From: Streptomyces scabiei 87.22
GTDB taxonomy: Bacteria; Actinomycetota; Actinomycetes; Streptomycetales; Streptomycetaceae
DNA length: 64,000 bases
NCBI RefSeq assembly: GCF_000091305.1
Contig: NC_013929.1
Span: 372,001-436,000, forward strand
Reading direction: 5' to 3'
Under the pieces are notes generated by a model that saw only the letters and a list, made by a program, of their open reading frames with translations, was not told where the DNA came from and did no database searches. Positions 10,796-18,607 of the stretch are shown here, piece by piece (within the stretch, counting starts at the first letter, position 1; the number at the start of each line of letters is the position of its first letter). The translations under genes and the position numbers were made by a program.

Positions 10796-12064
10796 ATGAC
10801 CGAGACCGGCCGGACACCCCTCGCGGTGTTCGAGCGCCACGAGTCGACCGTACGCAGCTACTGCCGCGACTTCCCGGTGGTCTTCGAGCGAGCCGCCGGA
10901 CACCATCTGTGGGACACCTCGGGGCGCCGCTACGTGGACCTGCTGTGCGGAGCCGGCTCACTCAACTACGGCCACAACCCGCCCGAGATCGTCGACCGGG
11001 TGACCGCCTACCTCGCGGCCGGCGGGCCTGTGCAGTCGCTGGATCTCCACACCACGGCCAAGGCCGACTTCCTGGAGCGGTTCACCCGCCTCGTCCTGGA
11101 GCCGCGCGGCCTCGGCGACCACGTCGTCCAGTTCCCGGGACCGGCCGGCACCCTCGCCGTGGAGGCCGCTCTGAAGCTGGCCCGCAAGGTCACCGGGCGC
11201 ACCGAGGTGATCGCCTTCACCGGAGGCTTCCACGGCGCGTCCCTCGGCTCCCTCGCCGCCACCACCTCCCCGCTGCTGCGCGGCGCGGCGGGCGTCCCCC
11301 TGACCGACGTCACGATCCTGCCGTACGGCGACGCGGCCGAGCCCGATCCGTTCGCCGCCCTCGAAGACGCTCTCGGCCCGGGTGCGACGGCGCCCCCGCC
11401 CGCCGCGGTCCTCCTGGAGACGGTCCAGGGAGAGGGCGGGCTGCACACCGCTCCCCGTGCGTGGCTGGCCCGGCTCCGCGAACTCGCCGACGCGAGCGGC
11501 ACGTTGGTCGTCGTGGACGACATCCAGGCGGGCTGCGGACGCACCGGTACCTTCTTCAGCTTCGAGGACGCCCCCGGGCTCCGCCCCGACCTGGTCTGTC
11601 TGTCGAAGTCCCTCAGTGGCATGGGGCTGCCGATGGCGGCGCTGTTGATCCGGCGCGAGCTCGACCGTTGGGCCCCCGGCGAGCACAACGGCACGTTCCG
11701 TGGCCACAACCTGGCCTTCGTGGCGGGCTCGGCGGCGCTGGACCACTGGGCCGACCCGCACTTCACCGATCACGTGGCCGAACTGGCCGGCGCGATCCGC
11801 ACCAGTCTGGCGAGCATCACCGACGCCCTCCCGGTGGGTACGGCCGAAGTGGCCGGCAGGGGTGCGATGAGCGGACTGAGGTTCCCCGCGTCCGGGACGG
11901 CCGAGTGGATCCGGGAGGCGTTGTTCCGCACCGGCGTCGTCGCCGAGACCTCGGGGTCCGGGCATGTGCTGAAGCTCCTGCCACCCCTGACGATGCCCCT
12001 CGCCGACTGGAAGGACGTGGCGGACACCTTGGGCGCCACCGTCCAGGCCGTGGCCACGGCGTAG
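10796..12064 (+). CDS. Class III PLP aminotransferase (diaminobutyrate/EctB-type)
   Basis: This 422-aa fold-type I class III aminotransferase has DDIQAGCGRTG before the PLP lysine (Lys271 in LSKSLSG). Overall length and N-terminal features (FERHES..RSYCR, LCGAGSLNYGHN) resemble diaminobutyrate-2-oxoglutarate aminotransferases such as EctB. No ectoine genes (ectA, ectC) are nearby. Two jobs fit the context: making 2,4-diaminobutyrate as a building block, or reductive amination of the peptide aldehyde released by the NRPS reductase domain, as MxcL does after MxcG in myxochelin biosynthesis. The ATG at 10796 was chosen for family length. A GTG at 10727 overlapping the oxygenase stop would add 23 residues. 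Confidence 0.88.
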   Translation: MTETGRTPLAVFERHESTVRSYCRDFPVVFERAAGHHLWDTSGRRYVDLLCGAGSLNYGHNPPEIVDRVTAYLAAGGPVQSLDLHTTAKADFLERFTRLVLEPRGLGDHVVQFPGPAGTLAVEAALKLARKVTGRTEVIAFTGGFHGASLGSLAATTSPLLRGAAGVPLTDVTILPYGDAAEPDPFAALEDALGPGATAPPPAAVLLETVQGEGGLHTAPRAWLARLRELADASGTLVVVDDIQAGCGRTGTFFSFEDAPGLRPDLVCLSKSLSGMGLPMAALLIRRELDRWAPGEHNGTFRGHNLAFVAGSAALDHWADPHFTDHVAELAGAIRTSLASITDALPVGTAEVAGRGAMSGLRFPASGTAEWIREALFRTGVVAETSGSGHVLKLLPPLTMPLADWKDVADTLGATVQAVATA

Positions 12065-12107
12065 CCCTCGCCCGCCCCGCGCCCTGGGGTCGAGCCGGGC
12101 GGGCGCG

Positions 12108-12151
12108 GCCGTCACCAGGGCCCGTGGCAGGGCGGGGGCCCTGGTGACGGC
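12108..12151 (+). terminator. Strong stem-loop closing the NRPS unit
   Basis: Perfect 16-bp arms (12108-12123 and 12136-12151) surround a 12-nt loop. The structure sits between the converging aminotransferase and aldo/keto reductase genes, so it can serve both strands. Confidence 0.75.
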
Positions 12152-12193
12152 GACCGCGGGCGAACGCGATCCGCGGCACCGCGCACGCGACTG

Positions 12194-13186
12194 CTACCAG
12201 GCGAAGGCCTCCGGAGAGGGCCCCGGTCCCGGGAAGATCTCGTCCAGGCCGTCCAGCACCTCTTCGCTCAGTTCCAACTCGACGGCACGCACAGCGGATG
12301 CGAGCTGCTCCGACGTACGGGGGCCGACGATCGGCCCCGTGACGCCGGGACGGGTGAGAAGCCAGGCCAGGGCGGCCTCGCCGGGCTCCAGCCCGTGCTT
12401 GTCGAGCAGGTCCTCATATGCCTGGATCTTCGCGCGGACCTCGGGGCCCGACATGGCACCCGCGTCGCGCCCCTCGCTGCGCCGGCCGCCCTCGACCATC
12501 TTCTTCAGCACGCCGCCGAGCGCACCGCCGTGCAGCGGTGACCAGGGGATGACCCCGAGCCCGTACTCCTGGGCGGCCGGGATGACCTCCATCTCGGCGC
12601 GGCGCTCGTAGAGGTTGTAGAGGCACTGCTCGCTCACCAGACCTATGGTGCCGCCGCGGCGGGCGGCGGTCTCGTTGGCCTGAGCGATCTTGTAGCCGGG
12701 GAAGTTGGAGGACCCCGCGTAGAGGATCTTCCCCTGCTGGACCAGGACGTCGACGGCCTGCCAGATCTCCTCGAAGGGGGTGTCCCGGTCGACGTGGTGG
12801 AACTGGTAGAGGTCGATGTGGTCCGTGCGCAGCCGCTTGAGGCTGGCGTCGACGGCCCGCCGGATGTTCAGCGCGGACAGCTTGTCGTGGTTGGGCCAGG
12901 CAGCGTCCTCCGTGCCCATGTTGCCGTACACCTTGGTGGCGAGGACCACCTTGTCGCGGCGGTCGCCGCCCTTCGCGAACCAGTTGCCGATGATGCTCTC
13001 GGTACGGCCCTTGTCGTCGCCCCAGCCGTACACGTTCGCCGTGTCGAAGAAATTGATGCCCGCGTCCAGCGCGGCGTCCATGATCACGTGACTGTCCGCT
13101 TCGTCCGTCTGCGGACCGAAGTTCATCGTACCGAGGACCAGCCGGCTGACCTTGAGACCCGTGCGTCCGAGCTGCGTGTACTCCAT
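12194..13186 (-). CDS. Aldo/keto reductase
   Basis: The 330-aa protein begins MEYTQLGRTGLKVSRL and has the AKR TIM-barrel landmarks: GTMNFG, FDTANVYGWGDDKGRTE (catalytic Asp/Tyr), a VVLATKV lysine strand, and DLYQFHHVD. It is an NADPH-dependent carbonyl reductase of unknown substrate. It converges on the NRPS unit but is probably not part of it. Ten bases upstream of its start codon lies the left end of an IS982-type element, which separates the gene from what looks like its original promoter beyond 14203. Confidence 0.9.
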   Translation of the reverse strand: MEYTQLGRTGLKVSRLVLGTMNFGPQTDEADSHVIMDAALDAGINFFDTANVYGWGDDKGRTESIIGNWFAKGGDRRDKVVLATKVYGNMGTEDAAWPNHDKLSALNIRRAVDASLKRLRTDHIDLYQFHHVDRDTPFEEIWQAVDVLVQQGKILYAGSSNFPGYKIAQANETAARRGGTIGLVSEQCLYNLYERRAEMEVIPAAQEYGLGVIPWSPLHGGALGGVLKKMVEGGRRSEGRDAGAMSGPEVRAKIQAYEDLLDKHGLEPGEAALAWLLTRPGVTGPIVGPRTSEQLASAVRAVELELSEEVLDGLDEIFPGPGPSPEAFAW

Positions 13187-13200
13187 GGACTGCACGCTAG

Positions 13201-14202
13201 ATGAATGAGTCCAAGGGTTGGCCTGCGAACATAGGACGAGGGCGTCCAATGTCAGTGTGTGAAGACAGACCTGGACACCCTCGCAACGGCACTCTATGCC
13301 CGAATCGACGACGAGTTGAAGGCTTCGCCGTGGCTGGCCCCGTACCGGCCCGTCGTCGGGATCGCGCCCACGCTCAGTGACGCCGAACTGGTCACCCTCG
13401 CGGTCATGTCGGCGCTGCTCGGTTACACCTCCGAGCGGCGCTGGCTGCGCCGTGTGGGGAAGGACTTCGGTCGCCTCTTCCCTTACGTGCCCCAGCAGTC
13501 CGGCTACAGCAAGCGGCTGCGCGCCGCTTCCTCGCTGCTCACCAGCATGATCCGGATCCTCGCCCGGGACACCTCGCTGTGGAGCGATGACGTGTGGCTG
13601 GTCGACTCCACCCCGGTCGGCTGCGGATGCTCCCGCGAGACGGCCAAACGCTCGGACCTGGCGGGCTGGGCCCAGTACGGCTACTGCGCGTCGCACTCAC
13701 GGTACTTCTGGGGACTGCGGCTGCATCTGGTATGCACGCTTGGCGGGCTGCCGGTCCTGTTCGCCCTCACCGGTGCGAAGGCCGACGAGCGCGAGACACT
13801 GCGCGACATGCTCGACACCGCGCCCGATGTCACAGCGGCCCGCCCCGGCCAGACGATCATCGGGGACAAGAACTACTACGGCCGCGAGTTCGAGCACGAC
13901 CTGGCCGAGCGTCACCTTGAGTTGCTGCGGCCGGCCCGCAAGGGAGAGGCCGAACGGGCCGGGGCACACCTGTTCAAGCCGCTGCGGCAGGTCATCGAGT
14001 CGATCAACCAGACCCTCAAGGCCCAGCTCGACCTGGAACGACACGGCGGCAAGAGCCCGGCAGGGGTGGCGGCCCGCGTCCTGTGCCGGATCCTCGCGCT
14101 CACAGCGGCGATCTGGCACAACGACAAGACCGGACAGCCGATCAAACGGTCACTCACCGCCTACGATCACTGACCGCAACGACACCCCTTGGACTCATTC
14201 AT
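13201..14202 (+). mobile_element. IS982-family insertion sequence, apparently intact
   Basis: 17-bp perfect terminal inverted repeats (13201-13217, ATGAATGAGTCCAAGGG; complement at 14186-14202) bound a 1002-bp element with one complete transposase gene. CTAG flanks both ends (13197-13200, 14203-14206). As it is palindromic it may be a target duplication or the outermost part of the repeats. The uninterrupted frame and perfect repeats suggest a recent insertion. Confidence 0.9.
13259..14173 (+). CDS. IS982-family DDE transposase
   Basis: The 304-aa protein starts MKTDLDTLATALYARIDDEL, typical of actinobacterial IS982-family transposases. Likely catalytic acidic residues lie in WLVDSTPV, IIGDKNYYG and QVIESINQTLK, the last followed by a QLDLERHGG segment. 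It starts with GTG inside the left end region and nearly fills the element. It would catalyse cut-and-paste transposition of the 1-kb element. Confidence 0.9.
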   Translation: MKTDLDTLATALYARIDDELKASPWLAPYRPVVGIAPTLSDAELVTLAVMSALLGYTSERRWLRRVGKDFGRLFPYVPQQSGYSKRLRAASSLLTSMIRILARDTSLWSDDVWLVDSTPVGCGCSRETAKRSDLAGWAQYGYCASHSRYFWGLRLHLVCTLGGLPVLFALTGAKADERETLRDMLDTAPDVTAARPGQTIIGDKNYYGREFEHDLAERHLELLRPARKGEAERAGAHLFKPLRQVIESINQTLKAQLDLERHGGKSPAGVAARVLCRILALTAAIWHNDKTGQPIKRSLTAYDH

Positions 14203-14236
14203 CTAGTCGCGTGGAGTGTGCTCTAGGCAAGAGGCT
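14203..14236 (-). promoter_or_regulatory. Probable displaced promoter of the aldo/keto reductase
   Basis: On the minus strand, TTGCCT is followed about 17-18 bp later by ACTAGC/GACTAG (completed by bases beyond the IS) with a GAG-CACA-CTC dyad in the long spacer. This resembles MerR-type promoters often found before AKR genes. If the element is removed, this sequence lies directly upstream of the AKR start. Inference only. Confidence 0.4.
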
Positions 14237-14307
14237 CTTGAGCCCCGCACGACAGGAACACATCCCGGCCACTCGACAGCCACTGCCGCTCACTCTGCTG
14301 ACAGCGT

Positions 14308-14694
14308 TCAGCGCGTGGGAGGGGACTCCGAGGCGGGCGTGCCGGGCGTGCACGACGCTTCCTGTGCGGCCATGACGTCGTCGCCGTTCTCGAAGGCCCA
14401 CACGCCGACGGCGCCGATGGGCGCGAGCAACGTGCGTCCCAGATCGGTGAGTTGGTACTCGACTCGTGACGGTGCGTCTGCGCGCACCTGCCGGGCCACC
14501 AGTCCGTTGAACTGCAGTCGCCGCAGGGTCTCGGTGAGGACCTTGGAGCTGATGCCCCCGATCCGCTCCGTCAGTTCGACCGGGCGCCGGGGGCCGTCGC
14601 GCAGCGCCCAGAGCACCACGGCGTTCCAGGTGTTGGAGAGCAGGTCGAAGCCGAGGCGGGCGCGGCAGTCGGCGAGGAAGACGTCGTCGGTCAC
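14308..14694 (-). CDS. HxlR-family winged-helix regulator
   Basis: This 128-aa protein has the HxlR core: WNAVVLWALRDGPRRPVELTERIGGISSKVLTETLRRLQFNGLV, then a wing with YQLTDLGRTLL. HxlR regulators often respond to aldehydes, quinones or redox stress and control a divergent gene. Here that gene is the F420-reductase-like protein, with a 114-bp shared promoter holding 13-bp tandem repeats. The C-terminal ~25 residues are a disordered Ser/Pro/Thr tail. Confidence 0.88.
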   Translation of the reverse strand: MTDDVFLADCRARLGFDLLSNTWNAVVLWALRDGPRRPVELTERIGGISSKVLTETLRRLQFNGLVARQVRADAPSRVEYQLTDLGRTLLAPIGAVGVWAFENGDDVMAAQEASCTPGTPASESPPTR

Positions 14695-14738
14695 TTACCA
14701 CATGGTGCCTGAACCGCCTTCTAGCGTCGATGGAAACG

Positions 14739-14787
14739 GTAGACGCAGGTAGTCGACGCAGGTAGTCGACGCAGGTAGTCGACGCAG
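14739..14787. repeat. 13-bp tandem repeats in a divergent promoter
   Basis: Three perfect copies of GTAGTCGACGCAG (14749-14761, 14762-14774, 14775-14787) are preceded by a 10-bp partial copy (14739-14748). They sit between the HxlR gene and the oxidoreductase, ending 5 bp before the latter's ribosome binding site. They may be operator copies or a simple slippage repeat. Confidence 0.85.
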
Positions 14788-14808
14788 GCAAGGGAGAGGG
14801 ACCGCGTG

Positions 14809-15489
14809 ATGAGAATCGGCGTACTGGGCACGGGCAACATGGCCGAAGCGCTCGCCACCCCCTGGGTGCGGGCCGGTCACGAGGTGATCATCGGCGGGCG
14901 GGACGCACACAAGGCGGAGCGGCTCGCGAAGCGCATCGGAGGCGGCGCGACGCCGGCCGGTCTGCGGGCGACGGCCGCAACCGGTCAGGTGGTGCTGGCC
15001 GCGCTGCCGTTCGGGGTGGGAGCGGAGGTGGCGCGGGACCTGAACGTGGCGCTGGAGGGAAAGGTGCTGGTCGACTGTTCCAATCCGATCGGGCCGGGCT
15101 TCCGGCTGTTGACGCAAGGAGGCCCCTCGGCCGCGCAGCACCTGGCCGCGGCGGCTCCGGGCGCCCATGTGGTCAAGGCTTTCAACCTCTGCCACGAGGA
15201 CGTGTGGCGCATGCGGCCACCCGTCTTCGACGGGCGGCCGCTCGCCGTGCCCATCAGCGGGAACGATGAGACGGCCCTGATGTGTGTAGCCGAGTTGGTG
15301 CGGGACATGGGCTGTGAACCCCTGGCCGCCGGTGGTCTCGAACGTGCGGGTCTCCTTGAGGCGACCGCCGCGCTGTTCATCGCCCTGTGGGTCGGCGAGG
15401 GAGCGGACGCGCAGGCGATCGCACCGCCCTTGGCCTACGCGGCCGGACCGGGCCGCCGGGAAGATCAGGAGGCTGGAGGTGGTGCGTAG
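14809..15489 (+). CDS. NADPH-dependent F420 reductase-like oxidoreductase (NAD-binding)
   Basis: The 226-aa protein opens with a Rossmann motif, MRIGVLGTGNMAEALA, then IIGGRD, typical of the F420H2:NADP oxidoreductase-like/NAD-binding family, and continues with VLVDCSNPIGPG and KAFNLCHEDVW. It probably reduces or oxidises a small molecule with NADP(H). The substrate is unknown. The ATG was preferred over GTG 14806 because of GGGAGAGGG eight bases upstream. Its 3' end overlaps the converging WYL regulator by 25 bp, and its last ~15 residues are low-complexity, so the extreme C-terminus may have drifted. Confidence 0.82.
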   Translation: MRIGVLGTGNMAEALATPWVRAGHEVIIGGRDAHKAERLAKRIGGGATPAGLRATAATGQVVLAALPFGVGAEVARDLNVALEGKVLVDCSNPIGPGFRLLTQGGPSAAQHLAAAAPGAHVVKAFNLCHEDVWRMRPPVFDGRPLAVPISGNDETALMCVAELVRDMGCEPLAAGGLERAGLLEATAALFIALWVGEGADAQAIAPPLAYAAGPGRREDQEAGGGA

Positions 15490-16430
15490 TGGGCGGCAAG
15501 TCGGGTCGCGAGGTCGCTGAGGTGAGCCCTGGCTTCGGCGGGGCCGTGGACGGTGATGGTGCTCCCGAACGGCAGCAGCGTCCGCACGTCCCCCAGATGC
15601 AGGAAGCGGATCGTCACCTTGTGGCCGGCGGCGGATTCTTCCTGCTCGTCCCGGACGAGTCGTTGGCCGAAGATCCGTTGCGCCCGCTCGATCTGCGTCC
15701 GGTCGACGGTGGCGCTGACCTCTACCCCATGATTGCGTTCCCACTGTTCAAGAAGCGCTGCAGCGACCGTGGCCAGGGTCTGGCTCTCGCGGATCCGTCG
15801 TGGCTGGTCGACTTCCTTCCACGTCGTGATCCGTTCGAGTCGATACATCCGTGGCGTTCGGGCGCGGTCGGCGACGAGGTACCAGATGCCGGCCTTGGCG
15901 AGCAGCCCGTAGGGATCCACGACCAGGTCGCGCGGGCCTGGCTCCCGTGGGCTGTCGTACGCGATCCGTAGCCGGCGGCCCCGCCGCACCGCGCCGATCA
16001 GCGATGCCGGCGTCGGGCCGGCCGTATGTGCCTGGAGCCAGGGCCGGCTGTCCACGTGCACCACGTCGGTGAGCGGCAGGAGCTCATCGGCTCGACGTGA
16101 CCGCGCAGCGGCGATCTTGGAGAGCGCGCGCTCGCTCTCGGCGGAGGCGTCGAGCTCCGCACGCTGCTTCTCGTCCAGCCCGATGAGGGACAGATGATCA
16201 CGCTCGCCCGGCGTGAGTCGCGTGAGGTCGACCCCGGACCCGGGCAGCATGGTCACGCCTCCGAGGCGGCCCCGTTGTGCGGTCACCGGCAGACCGGCGT
16301 CGCGGAGCCAGTTCAGATCCCGGGTGATGGTGCGAAGGGACACCCCGAGCGCCGAGGCGAGTTCCTGTGTGGTCACGGCGTCCCTCGATGCGAGGAGCAG
16401 CATCAGGGAGAAGAAACGGTCTGGGGTCAC
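15465..16430 (-). CDS. DeoR/YafY-type HTH transcriptional regulator with WYL domain
   Basis: The 321-aa protein has an N-terminal HTH_11 (RFFSLMLLLASRDAVTTQELASAL..SLRTITRDLNWL) and a C-terminal WYL domain (RLRIAYDS..DLVVDPYGLLAKAGIWYLVADR). These proteins bind a ligand through WYL and regulate a neighbouring gene. The divergent VOC gene starts 93 bp away and is the likely target. GTG 16430 was chosen; an upstream ATG at 16505 would add 25 atypical residues running into the promoter. Confidence 0.88.
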   Translation of the reverse strand: MTPDRFFSLMLLLASRDAVTTQELASALGVSLRTITRDLNWLRDAGLPVTAQRGRLGGVTMLPGSGVDLTRLTPGERDHLSLIGLDEKQRAELDASAESERALSKIAAARSRRADELLPLTDVVHVDSRPWLQAHTAGPTPASLIGAVRRGRRLRIAYDSPREPGPRDLVVDPYGLLAKAGIWYLVADRARTPRMYRLERITTWKEVDQPRRIRESQTLATVAAALLEQWERNHGVEVSATVDRTQIERAQRIFGQRLVRDEQEESAAGHKVTIRFLHLGDVRTLLPFGSTITVHGPAEARAHLSDLATRLAAHYAPPPAS

Positions 16431-16523
16431 TCCCTGAATTTTTCCAGGAATTGCGACAGGATGTGGCGCATATCCCGGCCAGGCTGGTGGATGCGTACCC
16501 ACCACCTGCGAGAAGGAACAACC

Positions 16524-16889
16524 ATGACCACATCCGTCGTATCCATCGTCTACGTGAACGACGCTCCCGCCGCGGCTCGCTTCTACGGCGACCTCCTCGG
16601 CAAGAGCCCCTCGTTCGCGACGCCGGGATACATCACCTTCGACCTCGGGCCGGGCGCTGAACTCGGTCTGTGGTCCGGCCAGTTCGAGGACCTTTCACCG
16701 GACGTCCCGCGCACCGGCGAGGTGTGCCTGTCCCTCGACGGCGGACCGGACGAGGTCAACGCCATCTTCAAGCAGTGGCAGTCCAAGGACATCACGGTCC
16801 TGCGCGAGCCTCATGATCTGGGGTTCGGGCTGACCTTCCTCGCGGCTGATCCTGACGGCAACCTTCTTCGCGTGGCGCTGAAGGGCTGA
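16524..16889 (+). CDS. VOC-family (glyoxalase/bleomycin-resistance fold) protein
   Basis: This 121-aa single-domain protein shows the paired beta-alpha-beta-beta-beta layout of the VOC fold: SIVYVNDAPAAARFYGDLLG at the start, and LTFLAADPDGNLLRVAL at the end. YafY/WYL regulators paired with such a gene are common in actinomycetes. The substrate is unknown; roles range from glyoxalase-like isomerase to drug binding. AGAAGGAAC precedes the ATG. Confidence 0.85.
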   Translation: MTTSVVSIVYVNDAPAAARFYGDLLGKSPSFATPGYITFDLGPGAELGLWSGQFEDLSPDVPRTGEVCLSLDGGPDEVNAIFKQWQSKDITVLREPHDLGFGLTFLAADPDGNLLRVALKG

Positions 16890-17227
16890 CAGGCCACCCC
16901 CATGCGGCAGGCGCGCACGCTACGTGCCGCGCCTGCCGTTGTTCCGTCGCCGCCGGGGGAAAGGAGTTCTCCGAGGAGGTGCTCACGGATCCCTCGCCTG
17001 TCCCGACCGGGACGGAATTCGAGTCTCTCCCTCTACCTCGCCGGCCATGCGTGCAAGGCCCTGCCCGGAGCGCGGCACGACCAGCGCACGAGCGTGTCAT
17101 GGGCGAGCCTCAGCAATTCCGACGGACGGCGGCCCGGCCGGAGCACGCCGAGGGGGCGCTGCGCCGGTTCGGAAATACCACCAGTGAATTGCCGGCCTGC
17201 ATAAGCGGAAAGCGCAGACCGTGGGGC
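16890..17227. other. 338-bp non-coding gap with a terminator
   Basis: Apart from the hairpin at 16905-16938, no gene or clear motif was seen. A frame is open on the plus strand but its predicted residues look non-coding until about 17228. Confidence 0.5.
16905..16938 (+). terminator. Stem-loop after the VOC gene
   Basis: 11-bp arms CGGCAGGCGCG/CGCGCCTGCCG surround a 12-nt loop, followed by TTGTT, 16 bp past the stop codon. Confidence 0.7.
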
Positions 17228-17728
17228 ATGGCAGGAAAGAGATATAGCCTCATGAGCGTGCACAAGGACGCAGCGTTCACACTGCCGCGAGGCGCCACGG
17301 GAATGTTCCTGCCGAGGGACGGGCCGCCACCGGAAACCGACCAGCGGATGTTCCGGGCGGCTCTGTTCGCAGCCGCCCGGGCGGCCCGAGGCCGTGTGGG
17401 CGAGACGGAGGAGCGGGCCTATCCCCGTACGTTCCACATGTCGTCCGTCATCGTAGGTACAGCCGAGTGCGTCGTCCTGTGTCACGCCCACCATCCCTGG
17501 ATCGCCTGCGCTCAGGAACGCCGGGACTGGTACACCGAGCAGTTCCTCTCACCGCCACCATGGGCCCGGTCCTTTGCCGACCAGGGGTTTACCGTGCTTG
17601 ATCGCGCGCAGCTCACTCTCCCGTTCTCGGCCATCGACACGTCGGTCCTCACGCCTGGCGAATGGCGTGAGGTTCGCTCGTACGGCATCACCACATTGGG
17701 CGGATTGCTGTTCAACTCGTGGGACTGA
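17228..17728 (+). CDS. Hypothetical protein
   Basis: I do not recognise a family. The 166-aa product has a histidine-rich middle (MSSVIVGTAE..CHAHHPWIACAQERRDW) and ends with a conserved-looking YGITTLGGLLFNSWD, which suggests a soluble globular protein under selection. The start is uncertain: ATG 17228 or ATG 17252, the latter with AGGAAAGAGA about 12 bp upstream. It lies 129 bp before the adenylate kinase gene. No signal peptide or membrane segment is visible. Confidence 0.6.
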   Translation: MAGKRYSLMSVHKDAAFTLPRGATGMFLPRDGPPPETDQRMFRAALFAAARAARGRVGETEERAYPRTFHMSSVIVGTAECVVLCHAHHPWIACAQERRDWYTEQFLSPPPWARSFADQGFTVLDRAQLTLPFSAIDTSVLTPGEWREVRSYGITTLGGLLFNSWD

Positions 17729-17857
17729 CGCACAGGCACAAGCAAGGCGCAAGGCCGAAGCCGTACTGTAGGCATCTGACAAACGACATCGATGCCGGGC
17801 GATCCTGTGTCCCGAAGATGATCTGATGCCCGCGTTCGACGAAGGGATGTCTCATCG

Positions 17858-18571
17858 ATGCGCGTCCTCCTGATCGGGCCGCCCGGAGCCGGAAAGGGTA
17901 CGCAGGCAGTGCTCCTTGCCGCGCATCTGTCGATCCAGCACATCTCCACCGGTGACCTGTTCCGCGAGCACATCGACCAGGGCACCGCGCTCGGGCAGAG
18001 CGCCCACACGCACCTGCGCGCCGGCCTGCTTGCTCCGGACGACGTCACCATCGGAATGATCAAAGAGCGCCTGGCCCGGCCGGACATCGAGCGCGGCTTC
18101 CTGCTGGACGGCTTCCCTCGCAATCCTGCCCAGGCGGAGGCGCTGGACGGCATCCTGGCCGACTCGGGGGCGAGGCTGGATGCCGTACTCGCCCTGGAGA
18201 TTCCCGAGGCCCAGGTGGTCAGGCGTATCGCCGGCCGACGGTTGTGCCGTCAGGACCGCGAACACATCTTCCACGTCGAGTACAACCCCCCTGCGGTGAC
18301 GGGTGTCTGCGACGTTTGCGGCGGTGAGCTGTACCAGCGCGACGACGACCGCGAGAGCACTGTACGTCTGCGCCTGGAGGTGTACCGCCGCGAGACGGCG
18401 CCAGTCATCGACCACTACCGAGCCAGGGGCCAGGTGACCACGATCTCGGCCCTCGGCGACGTCCAGGACGTCCGGGACCGCGTGCTGGTCGCGATCGGCC
18501 AGGGTGATGTCTCCCGCGCGCCCATGTCGCCCCTCCCCTCCGCTGGGAGGATGCGGGGCAGCCGTCCCTGA
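17858..18571 (+). CDS. adk: Adenylate kinase (non-ribosomal-operon paralogue)
   Basis: The 237-aa protein has the P-loop GPPGAGKGTQ, HISTGDLFR, LLDGFPRN and a long LID domain with a cysteine set (LCRQD...GVCDVCGGELYQRDDD) typical of zinc-type LIDs. It interconverts ATP+AMP and 2 ADP. It lies between a hypothetical gene and a kinase-like gene rather than beside secY, so it is probably a second copy. The C-terminal ~20 residues are an Arg/Pro/Ser tail beyond the usual ~215-aa family length. Confidence 0.9.
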   Translation: MRVLLIGPPGAGKGTQAVLLAAHLSIQHISTGDLFREHIDQGTALGQSAHTHLRAGLLAPDDVTIGMIKERLARPDIERGFLLDGFPRNPAQAEALDGILADSGARLDAVLALEIPEAQVVRRIAGRRLCRQDREHIFHVEYNPPAVTGVCDVCGGELYQRDDDRESTVRLRLEVYRRETAPVIDHYRARGQVTTISALGDVQDVRDRVLVAIGQGDVSRAPMSPLPSAGRMRGSRP

Positions 18572-18581
18572 CGGCTGCCCC
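18555..18581 (+). terminator. Stem-loop overlapping the adk stop codon
   Basis: 11-bp perfect arms GGGGCAGCCGT/ACGGCTGCCCC with a 5-nt loop. The TGA stop lies in the loop and right arm. Confidence 0.65.
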
Positions 18582-18607
18582 ACGGAAAGGCGTGCCCCGT
18601 TGATGGG

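Noticed and set aside
10796..12064. Part of an ectoine pathway
   Set aside because: The aminotransferase is EctB-like, but no ectA or ectC is present and it is in line with the NRPS genes.
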